A stretch of DNA of 64,000 nt from Planctomycetota bacterium (lineage in GTDB: Bacteria > Planctomycetota > B15-G4), in contig JACKHP010000004.1 in the NCBI GenBank assembly GCA_020638905.1, positions 186,001-250,000 of the forward strand. The letters run 5' to 3'. The notes under the pieces are model-generated. The model was not told the DNA's origin. It did no database searches and saw nothing but the letters and a program-made list of their open reading frames with translations. This document shows, piece by piece, positions 48,166 through 54,896 of the stretch (positions are counted from its first letter, which is position 1; each line of letters begins with the position of its first letter). Made by a program: the position numbers and the translations under genes.

Positions 48166-48293
48166 TGAGAGCGCTCGGGACGCCGGGTGCGGAACCCGGA
48201 GAGATGGATCAGCGCCAGCGCATGCGTCACCTCGACGGAGCGCGGCAGCCTCCGCTTGCGCCGTGTGCCCCGCCGCGCGGCCGCGGGGGGAGG

Positions 48294-48370
<77 letters not shown>

Positions 48371-48672
48371 ACGTCGCGGCGAACGAGTCGCCGACACGCG
48401 AACAGGGAACCTTCCGGCGCGTCCCAAGTCAACAGGCTGCACCTCGAAGGGACGTCGGCGAGCGTCGCGCCGCGCACGCCCGACACCGCGACGGACACGC
48501 GGTCGCTTGCACGAATCGGTGCAGATCGCGCCCGATGTCGCCCGCGCGGGGAAGAAATTCTGGCCCTTCCGAAGATTTTTTTCGGGGCTCGCGACGACCT
48601 CTGCCGACACCCGTGCGAAGCCGGGCGAAGAGCGCGTTCGTCAGGCCTCGCGCGTGCGGCCGTCCTTCGGTC

Positions 48673-48716
48673 GGGTGTACGAAAACCTCGGGAGTCATAG
48701 GGGTTTTCGTACACCC
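48673..48716. repeat. Perfect 15-bp inverted repeat with alternative pairing
   Basis: Arm 1 GGGTGTACGAAAACC (48673-48687) and arm 2 GGTTTTCGTACACCC (48702-48716) are exact complements around a 14-base spacer. The end of arm 1 plus spacer, ACCTCGGG (48685-48692), can instead pair with CCCGAGGT (48715-48722), so two hairpins are mutually exclusive. There is no T-run. It could be an operator or an RNA switch element. Confidence 0.6.
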
Positions 48717-48835
48717 CGAGGTGCGCGACGACACGTGCACGACGACGCGCGGGACGTGCACGTCGACATGTCACGGCGTGCGCTGCGAACACGTGCGACG
48801 ACGCGCATCGCGTGCGTCGTCGCGCGCTTCGTCTG

Positions 48836-48863
48836 TTCATCCGACGCGATCGGCACCGATAAA
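48836..48863 (+). promoter_or_regulatory. Candidate promoter for the histone-like gene
   Basis: TTCATC (48836-48841) and GATAAA (48858-48863) are spaced by 16 bases. The predicted leader of about 57 bases folds CCGAACA/TGTTCGG (48864-48870/48885-48891) and CCTTT/AAAGG (48901-48905/48909-48913). Confidence 0.4.
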
Positions 48864-48900
48864 CCGAACAGTCACGACGACGAGTGTTCGGCGTGACGGT

Positions 48901-48916
48901 CCTTTTGCAAAGGGAG
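48901..48916 (+). promoter_or_regulatory. Shine-Dalgarno partly buried in a hairpin
   Basis: The leader sequence CCTTTTGCAAAGG is palindromic and its 3' arm overlaps the ribosome-binding site AAAGGGAG (48909-48916), ten bases before ATG 48927. The pairing is short, so any control of translation by it is an inference. Confidence 0.35.
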
Positions 48917-48926
48917 ACCCCGAGTC

Positions 48927-49097
48927 ATGGCTAAGAAGGCTGCACGCAAGAAGGCGACGCGCAAGAAGGCGACGCGCAAGAAGGCCGCTCGCAAGACGAC
49001 CAAGAAGGCGACGCGCAAGAAGGCGACTCGCAAGAAGGCGACGCGCAAGAAGGCCACCCGCAAGAAGGCGACGCGCAAGAAGGCCGCTCGCAAGTAG
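48927..49097 (+). CDS. Histone H1-like lysine/arginine-rich nucleoid protein (56 aa)
   Basis: A 56-residue protein made only of Lys, Ala, Arg and Thr after the initiator Met. It consists of about ten imperfect copies of the pentad KKATR or KKAAR, with one TTKK interruption near residue 24. This is the repeat style of bacterial histone H1-like, AlgP-type and planctomycete lysine-rich proteins that bind DNA without a fold. It has a strong leader (AAAGGGAG, candidate promoter) and a strong terminator hairpin, so it is a real monocistronic gene despite its size. AAG and CGC dominate Lys and Arg codons, as in highly expressed genes. Confidence 0.85.
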   Translation: MAKKAARKKATRKKATRKKAARKTTKKATRKKATRKKATRKKATRKKATRKKAARK

Positions 49098-49134
49098 CCG
49101 CCGTTCGTCGTCGGACACTCCGGCGGCGATCACT

Positions 49135-49168
49135 GACGGGCGTCTCGCAAACGTGCGAGGCGCCCGTC
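49135..49168. terminator. Strong bidirectional terminator hairpin
   Basis: GACGGGCGTCTCGCA (49135-49149) pairs with TGCGAGGCGCCCGTC (49154-49168) over 15 bp with a single T-G wobble and loop AACG. It sits between the histone-like gene and the convergent HAD gene; a short TTT follows at 49174. Confidence 0.75.
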
Positions 49169-49175
49169 GGGCGTT

Positions 49176-49853
49176 TCAGGGCGACGCGTCGCGCAGCGAC
49201 CAGTCGTCCAGCAGGTCGGCCGTGAGTGTGGACAACTCGTGGAAGACTTGCCGCGCACCCGCCTCGACGTGCGCCGCGCCGTCGTCCTCCGGCGCCACGA
49301 AGGCCACCGCCGACATGCCGGCGGCGCGCGCCGCGCGCAGGCCGAGCACCGCGTCCTCGACCACGAGGCACGCGTCGGGCGACACGCCGAGCCTGCGCGC
49401 CGCCTCGACGAACAGGTCGGGCTCGGGCTTCCCGTGCTCGACGTCGTCGATGCTGACCGTCGCCCCGAACAAGCGCTCGATCCCCAGCCGCCGCAGCACG
49501 AGATCGACCTGCACCCGGTGCGCCGACGACGCCACGGCGAGCGATCTGCCGCTCGCCACGAGCCCCAGGAGGCACTCGAGGACGCCCTCGCGCGGCGGCA
49601 GCGGGTCGATCGCCAGGCGCTCGAGCGAGCGCGCCACCCGGTCCCGCACGAGCCGCTCGATCGGCACGGACAACCCGCAGTGCGCCGCGACCTTCTCGAA
49701 GAACGGGCGCTCGGCCATGCCGATGCAGCTCCCGTAGAAGGCCTCGTCGAGCGCCGCGCCGTGCTGAGCGAGCACCTCGTTCGTGGTGGCGAAGTGCATC
49801 GGCTCGCTGTCCACGAGCACACCGTCCATGTCGAAGATCACGGCGTCGAGCAA
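49176..49853 (-). CDS. HAD-superfamily phosphatase (beta-phosphoglucomutase/Gph-like)
   Basis: A 225-residue HAD subfamily IA hydrolase. Motif I is IFDMDGVLVDS at residues 6-16, motif II is VASSAHR near 110, motif III lysine is in EHGKPEPDLF near 146 and motif IV is VVEDAVLGLRAA near 170. A cap domain lies after motif I. Substrates could be sugar phosphates or phosphoglycolate. The start is a TTG with GGGAGA about eight bases upstream; a longer frame to 50048 exists but has no domain support. Confidence 0.85.
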   Translation of the reverse strand: MLDAVIFDMDGVLVDSEPMHFATTNEVLAQHGAALDEAFYGSCIGMAERPFFEKVAAHCGLSVPIERLVRDRVARSLERLAIDPLPPREGVLECLLGLVASGRSLAVASSAHRVQVDLVLRRLGIERLFGATVSIDDVEHGKPEPDLFVEAARRLGVSPDACLVVEDAVLGLRAARAAGMSAVAFVAPEDDGAAHVEAGARQVFHELSTLTADLLDDWSLRDASP

Positions 49854-49959
49854 GGCGACTCTCCCGCGCGGGCTGGAGCGACCATGGTCCCCGACCCGCG
49901 CGCGACGCGTCCAGTCGCGACGGAGCGCGCGAATCGCGCGGCATCCGACGGGCAGGGAC

Positions 49960-49988
49960 TTGCCTGGACGCGTCCGCTCGCCTAGTGT
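49960..49988 (+). promoter_or_regulatory. Candidate promoter for the NSS transporter operon
   Basis: TTGCCT (49960-49965) and TAGTGT (49983-49988) are separated by 17 bases. The leader would be about 75 bases long before ATG 50068. Confidence 0.4.
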
Positions 49989-50067
49989 CCTGTCCCGGGA
50001 CCGGACCGGATCACGCGCGCAACTTCCCCGTGGCGACGCGCGCCCGCACCTCTCCACGAGGAACCGC

Positions 50068-51723
50068 ATGAGCACGACCGACTACGCGCCGCCCCAGGAG
50101 CGCGAGCGCTGGGGTTCGCGGCTGGGACTCATCCTGGCCATGGCGGGCAACGCCGTCGGCCTGGGCAACTTCCTGCGCTTCCCGAACCAGGCCGTGAACA
50201 ACGGACAGGGCGCCTTCATGGTGGCCTACTTCGTGAGCCTGCTGCTGCTCGGCATCCCGCTCATGTGGATGGAGTGGGGCATCGGGCGGCGCGGCGGCCA
50301 CTTCGGTCACAGCACGTGTCCGGGCATGTTCCAGAGCCTGACCAAGATGCGCTGGGCCAAGTACGCCGGCGCGCTCGGCGTGGTCATGCCGCTGCTGGTC
50401 GTCATCTACTACGTCTACATCGAGTCGTGGACCCTCGGCTACGCGGTCCAGTCGGCCACCGGCACGATCAACGCCCAGGACTCGGCGACGCACTTCAACA
50501 ACTACCTCGGCAGCGACGCCCACTTCATGGGTGTCGACGGCATGACCGGCTCGTGGGTCGCCATCGGCTTCTTCGTGGTGACCGCCGCGGTGAACCTGTG
50601 GGTGCTCTCGCGCGGCCTCAGCAAGGGCATCGAGATCGTGGCCAAGATCGGCATGCCGGTGCTCGTGCTGTGCGCGATCATGCTGGTGGCCCGGGTGCTC
50701 ACGAGCGACTCGTTCGAGGGCCGCACGGCCGTCGACGGCCTGAACATCTACTGGAACCCCTCCCAGTGGACGGCCCTGTTCGACAACGACCAGGCCCTGG
50801 CCCTCTTCGGCAAGGGTTCGGCGGCCATCTGGCTCGCGGCGGCCGGCCAGATCTTCTTCACCCTCTCGGTGGGATCCGGGGCGATCAACACCTACGCCTC
50901 GTACCTGACCCGCGACGACGACATCGCCCTCACCGGCCTGGCCACGGTCTCGACGAACGAGTTCTGCGAGGTCGTGCTGGGCGGCACCCTGGCCATCCCC
51001 GCGGCGTTCCTGTACTTCGGCATGAGCGGGGTCCAGGAGGCCAGTTCGGGCAGCATGGGCCTGGCCTTCATCACCATGCCGCGCGTCTTCGACCACATCC
51101 CGCTGCTGGGAGGTGACGGAGGCGCCACGAGCGTGGCGATCCTGGGCACGATCTGGTTCGGCCTGCTGTTCGTGGCCGGCATCACCTCGTCGCTGGCGCT
51201 CAGCCAGCCCGCGATGGCCTTCTTCCAGGACACGCTGGGCATGACGCGCAACAAGGCCGCCGTGGCGGTGGGCGCGATCATCCTGCTCTTCGTGATCCCG
51301 GTCATCCTGCAGCCGGGCGTGCTCGACGAGATCGACTACTGGGCCGGCACCTTCGGCCTCGTGCTCTTCTCGACCCTCGAGGTCGTGCTGCTCATGTGGG
51401 TCTTCGGCTCCGACCGCGCGTGGAGGGAGATCCACTTCGGCTCCGACATCCGCATCCCGCGCGTGTTCAAGTGGGTCATGACGTGGATCACGCCGCTCAT
51501 GCTGATCGGCATGCTGATCTACTGGGGCATCACGGCGGCCGCGCCGACGCTCTTCTTCGAGACCGACCCCAACGGCCACCCCTACGACGCCGACACGACC
51601 CAGGGCGCCTGGATCGGACGCACCTGCATGCTCGTGCTGGCCGCGTTCTTCGTGGCGCTCGTGGCCGTGGCGGCGAAGCGCGGCCGCTTCAAGGACGTCG
51701 ACGACCTGGCGGAGGACTCCTGA
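50068..51723 (+). CDS. Neurotransmitter:sodium symporter (NSS) family transporter, MetP-like
   Basis: A 551-residue sodium-dependent amino-acid transporter of LeuT fold with about 12 transmembrane helices. The first helix shows AGNAVGLGNFLRFPNQ, carrying the sodium and substrate site; other markers are GIPLMWMEWGIGRRGG in TM2, FFTLSVGSGAINTYASYL in TM6-7 and SSLALSQPAMAFFQD in TM8. GAGGAA lies five bases before ATG. The next two genes follow as TGATG and GTGA overlaps, so they are translationally coupled. A small MetS-like partner suggests the methionine/alanine-type importers (MetPS). Confidence 0.93.
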   Translation: MSTTDYAPPQERERWGSRLGLILAMAGNAVGLGNFLRFPNQAVNNGQGAFMVAYFVSLLLLGIPLMWMEWGIGRRGGHFGHSTCPGMFQSLTKMRWAKYAGALGVVMPLLVVIYYVYIESWTLGYAVQSATGTINAQDSATHFNNYLGSDAHFMGVDGMTGSWVAIGFFVVTAAVNLWVLSRGLSKGIEIVAKIGMPVLVLCAIMLVARVLTSDSFEGRTAVDGLNIYWNPSQWTALFDNDQALALFGKGSAAIWLAAAGQIFFTLSVGSGAINTYASYLTRDDDIALTGLATVSTNEFCEVVLGGTLAIPAAFLYFGMSGVQEASSGSMGLAFITMPRVFDHIPLLGGDGGATSVAILGTIWFGLLFVAGITSSLALSQPAMAFFQDTLGMTRNKAAVAVGAIILLFVIPVILQPGVLDEIDYWAGTFGLVLFSTLEVVLLMWVFGSDRAWREIHFGSDIRIPRVFKWVMTWITPLMLIGMLIYWGITAAAPTLFFETDPNGHPYDADTTQGAWIGRTCMLVLAAFFVALVAVAAKRGRFKDVDDLAEDS

Positions 51724-51884
51724 TGACCTCGCTCCTGATGCTGCTCGACGCGCCCTCGGCGCTCACGCGCACGCCCGAGATGACCCCCGGCTCGACGCTC
51801 TTCCTGGTCATCGCCTGGACGTTCGTGACCGGCCTCTCGATCTGGTGCTTCAAGCGCGTGCTGGGCGGCGGCGCCAAGGCGTGA
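51723..51884 (+). CDS. MetS-family small subunit of NSS transporter
   Basis: A 53-residue single-helix membrane protein (TLFLVIAWTFVTGLSIWCF at residues 25-43). It starts on the last base of the transporter stop (TGATG). Known MetS subunits of Corynebacterium MetPS are likewise short, single-pass and encoded directly after the transporter, and are required for uptake. Sequence identity is too low to judge by eye; the call rests on context, size and topology. Confidence 0.65.
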   Translation: MTSLLMLLDAPSALTRTPEMTPGSTLFLVIAWTFVTGLSIWCFKRVLGGGAKA

Positions 51885-52384
51885 GCCGTCGCGCCGAGGC
51901 GCGCGCGCGGCTGCTCGCGCGCGCGCGCCACGAGTTGCCCGAACCCGGCGACCCGACGCGGCTCATGGCCGACCTGCAGGGCAGCGGCGTCGACGCCGAC
52001 GAGCTGCTCGAGGTCGTGGGACGGGTCGTCCTGGCCCACCGCCAGTTGCGCGACATGAACCTCGAGCGCAGCTGGCAGCGCGGCTACGGCTGGTTCCTGG
52101 CGCGCAACGTGATGGTCTTCGGGTTGATCATGCTCGCCCTGCGACTCGGGCTGGGCCTGAACCAGATCGCGATGGACGGCGCCCTGGCCGGCGTGGCCCT
52201 CTACTACGTCGTCGTGCTCGTGCTCATGCCGCTGCGCGTGCGCGGGCACGTCCGGCGGCGCAAGGGCATCCTGGCGAACTACCAGCGCGACCTGGGCGAG
52301 TACCTCGAACGTCTCGAACGCGGCGCGCCACGCGAGGCGTCCGGCGACGCGGACGCCGTCGACGAGGCGCCCGGGTCACGCTGA
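51881..52384 (+). CDS. Small two-helix membrane protein downstream of the NSS transporter
   Basis: A 167-residue protein of no recognised family. The GTG start overlaps the metS-like stop as GTGA. Residues 1-65 look helical and charged, two transmembrane helices follow at about 70-92 and 96-118 (NVMVFGLIMLALRLGLGL; LAGVALYYVVVLVLMPLRV), and the C-terminus is basic then acidic. It is coupled to the transporter genes but may have its own function. Confidence 0.7.
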   Translation: MSRRAEARARLLARARHELPEPGDPTRLMADLQGSGVDADELLEVVGRVVLAHRQLRDMNLERSWQRGYGWFLARNVMVFGLIMLALRLGLGLNQIAMDGALAGVALYYVVVLVLMPLRVRGHVRRRKGILANYQRDLGEYLERLERGAPREASGDADAVDEAPGSR

Positions 52385-52386
52385 CA

Positions 52387-52423
52387 CCCGCGCCGACGCC
52401 GGCGTGGGACCGGCCGGCGCGGG
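52387..52423. terminator. GC hairpin between convergent genes
   Basis: CCCGCGCCG (52387-52395) pairs with CGGCGCGGG (52415-52423) over 9 bp just after the membrane-protein stop, and before the convergent spoVR stop. No T-run. Confidence 0.45.
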
Positions 52424-52488
52424 ACCGACGCGTAGGCCGACGCCGCGCACGCCGGCGGACGCGACGAGCCGTCGCCGGCCCGAGGTCG

Positions 52489-53763
52489 TCAGGCGGCGCC
52501 CGACGTGCGCGCGTCCGGCTCGTCGAGCATCTCGCCGTACTCGCGCGAGACGAGTCCGTCGTGGCACGTGAGCAGCACCGCCCGGCCCTCGAGCCGCGTG
52601 TGCAGCCGCACGGGACGGACCCAGAACGCGCCCAGGTGACGCAGGGTCTGCTCGGCGTGGTCGAGTTTGAGCTCGTGCCCGCTCCAGCAGTGCTCGAGCT
52701 CGAGGTCGTCGCCCGCGCCACCGCCCAGCAGGCGGATCACGGGCTGTCCGCCGTTCGTGAGCTGCTCGAGCAGCCCGTCCTTCGCGGCGGCGCATTCCTC
52801 GGGCGTGTGCCCGAGGTGGTGGCGGCGGCAGAAGTCCGGGTCCATCACCTGGTCGACGAAAGTCAGGTCGTTGTGGATGCGCCGCGCGTCGAAGAGCGGC
52901 CGGAGCTCCCCGCCGTGCGCGCGCTCGATGCTGCGGAACAGCTCGATGCCGAGCTTGTAGGGGTTCATCTGCCCCTCGCCCCCCATCGCGCCGCTGTGCT
53001 GGTCGGCGTAGTCGACCACCTCGGCGTCGCGCAGCAGGGACGAGGTCATGAGACGGCTGTGCCAGAAGGACGCCCAGCCCTCGTTCATGATCTTGGTCAG
53101 CATCTGCGGCAGGAAGTAGTAGGCCTCGTCGCGCAGCACGGCGAGCACCTCGTGCTGCCAGTCGTCGAGCGGCGCGTGCAGCAGCAGGTGCCCCATCACG
53201 TCGCGTTCGCTCGCGCCGCGCTCGAGCGGCGGCGCGTTGCCGGGGCGTCCCGCGGCGCGAGCCATCGCCCCGGGATCGACCAGGTTGTCGATCGAGAGCA
53301 CGCGGTCGATGAAATCCTCGACCACCTCGAAGCCGTGCTCGTCGGCGAGCGCGCGGATGCGCGCCCCGTGGCTGGCCAGCACGTCCATCATGTTCGGGTC
53401 GGTGTGCGCGAACCACGCGTTGTGGACGAAGAAGTCGGCGTGCCCGCAGACGTGCGCCATGACGAGCTTCTGCTCGACCGGCGCGTTCTGGCGCAGCAGG
53501 TACGCCACCACCGGACGCGTGTTCACGACCAGCTCGTAGATGCGCTGCAACCCGTACGCGTGCGCCTTGATGAGCCGGTCGTACTCCATGCCGAAGCGCC
53601 AGTGCGGGTAGCGCACGGGGAAGCCGCCGTAGGCGGCGATCTCGTTGAGCTGCCGGTGGTCGACGACCTCGTAGACGATCTCGGGCACGTCGAGCCCCGC
53701 GGCGCGCGCGCGCTCCTCGACGGCGAGCTGCAGGTCGAGCAGGTCCTGTCCGGGTGCGGCCAT
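52489..53763 (-). CDS. spoVR: SpoVR family protein
   Basis: A 424-residue SpoVR/YcgB-type protein. Family blocks include VVDHRQLNEIAAYGGFPVRYPHWRFGMEYDRL (split here only by coordinates), LVMAHVCGHADFF, LTKIMNEGWASFWH and NPYKLGIELFRSIE. The biochemical role is unknown; it is needed for the Bacillus spore cortex and is a stress-trio member with YeaH and PrkA elsewhere. ATG with GGAGGAGCC upstream. Last gene of the three-gene operon. Confidence 0.92.
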   Translation of the reverse strand: MAAPGQDLLDLQLAVEERARAAGLDVPEIVYEVVDHRQLNEIAAYGGFPVRYPHWRFGMEYDRLIKAHAYGLQRIYELVVNTRPVVAYLLRQNAPVEQKLVMAHVCGHADFFVHNAWFAHTDPNMMDVLASHGARIRALADEHGFEVVEDFIDRVLSIDNLVDPGAMARAAGRPGNAPPLERGASERDVMGHLLLHAPLDDWQHEVLAVLRDEAYYFLPQMLTKIMNEGWASFWHSRLMTSSLLRDAEVVDYADQHSGAMGGEGQMNPYKLGIELFRSIERAHGGELRPLFDARRIHNDLTFVDQVMDPDFCRRHHLGHTPEECAAAKDGLLEQLTNGGQPVIRLLGGGAGDDLELEHCWSGHELKLDHAEQTLRHLGAFWVRPVRLHTRLEGRAVLLTCHDGLVSREYGEMLDEPDARTSGAA

Positions 53764-53789
53764 GGCGGCTCCTCCGCGCGGCGTGCGCG

Positions 53790-54896
53790 CTACAGTCCCT
53801 TGCCGAGGAAGGTCTTGATCGCCGGCAGGATGCCGTCGCGGTCGAGGATCTCGCACGAGATCACGCGCGGGTCGTCCCCCAGCGCCCCCGACAGGTCCTT
53901 CATGAACTGGCCCGACCCGTAGGCGCTCTTGACCTGTCCGTAGCAGAACATGTTGGCCGACGGCAGGAGCTGGTCGCGCAGCAGCCCGAGGCACTTCTCG
54001 GTGTCGCGTCCGCTCCAGTTGTCGCCGTCGGAGAAGTGGAACAGGTACACGTTCCACTCTTCCGGCGGGAACTGCGCCTCGACGAGCTCGGCCGCCAGCG
54101 CGTAGGCCGAGCTGATCTTCGTGCCGCCCGACTCGCGCAGCCGGTAGAAGGTGTCGTGGTCGACCTCCTTCGCGGCGGCGTCGTGCACCATGTAGCGCGT
54201 CTCGAGGCTCCTGTACTGGCTGCGCAGCCAGGTGTCGATCCAGAACGAGACGAGGCGCACGATCTCCTTCTGCTCGCGCCCCATCGAACCCGAGACGTCC
54301 ATCATGTAGAGGATCATCGCGGCGTGGTCGGGACGCACCACGTCCTTCGACGCGCGGTAGCGCAGATCGTCGGCGGTGGGCACGAGGCGCGGATCGAGCG
54401 GGTCGTAGGTGCCGCTCGAGATCTGGCGCTTGAGCGACTCCTTGAGCGTGCGGCGCATGTGGCGCAGCGAGCGCGGGCCGCGCCGGCTGACCGAAGTGTA
54501 GCGACGGCTCGTGACCTCCATGCGCGCGTTCCCGCGCGGCTGGATGTTCGGCAGCTCGAGCTCCTCGCCCAGGATCGCGGCCATCTCCTCGAGCGTCAGC
54601 TCGACCTCGAGCAGGTGCTGACCCGGCTCGCCCCCGGCCGCGGCGTTGCCCTGCCCCTCGGACGCCTGGCCGTCGCCGCCGGGCTGTCCCTCGCCCTGGC
54701 CCTGGCCCTGCCCGTTCTTGCCGTGTCTCAGCCGCGGCAGCTCGATGCGCGGCACGGGGATCGAGACGAGCTGGCGTCCCTTGCGGCCGATGAGCTCGCT
54801 GCCCGTGACGTACTGCCGCAGGTCCTTCTTGATGTGCCCGCGGACGATGTCGGCGAAGCGCCGCCGGTCCCGCGCGATGCGGCCTTCGGCGGTCAC
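53790..54896 (-). CDS. YeaH/YhbH (DUF444) family protein with VWA domain
   Basis: A 368-residue DUF444 protein. The N-terminus is basic (RDRRRFADIVRGHIKKDL), a glycine/glutamine-rich linker occurs near residues 62-95, and the C-terminal von Willebrand A-like domain has MIDAS DVSGSMG near residue 200. The GTG start overlaps the prkA stop as GTGA. Usually forms a stress module with PrkA kinase, as in yeaGH. Confidence 0.92.
   Translation of the reverse strand: MTAEGRIARDRRRFADIVRGHIKKDLRQYVTGSELIGRKGRQLVSIPVPRIELPRLRHGKNGQGQGQGEGQPGGDGQASEGQGNAAAGGEPGQHLLEVELTLEEMAAILGEELELPNIQPRGNARMEVTSRRYTSVSRRGPRSLRHMRRTLKESLKRQISSGTYDPLDPRLVPTADDLRYRASKDVVRPDHAAMILYMMDVSGSMGREQKEIVRLVSFWIDTWLRSQYRSLETRYMVHDAAAKEVDHDTFYRLRESGGTKISSAYALAAELVEAQFPPEEWNVYLFHFSDGDNWSGRDTEKCLGLLRDQLLPSANMFCYGQVKSAYGSGQFMKDLSGALGDDPRVISCEILDRDGILPAIKTFLGKGL

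Larger units (their letters stand above)
48371..48926. other. Non-coding, AT-richer region upstream of the histone-like gene
   Basis: About 550 bases with locally lower GC (T and A runs near 48548-48585). Open frames exist on both strands but none has an upstream Shine-Dalgarno or recognisable product. It contains a 15-bp inverted repeat (48673-48716), a small CCGAA/TTCGG hairpin around a T-run near 48576-48593 and the promoter/leader of the gene at 48927. Confidence 0.6.

Noticed and set aside
48507..48896. 129-residue plus-strand frame in the gap before the histone-like gene
   Set aside because: No Shine-Dalgarno, no similarity seen, and it runs through the inverted repeat and the candidate promoter.
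48872..49093. Minus-strand Leu/Arg/Val repeat frame at the histone-like gene
   Set aside because: It is the reverse translation of the KKATR repeat and has no ribosome-binding site; the plus-strand reading has a leader and terminator.
48930..49094. CRISPR-like spaced repeats
   Set aside because: The periodicity is 15 bases and is explained by the pentapeptide coding repeat; no spacers.
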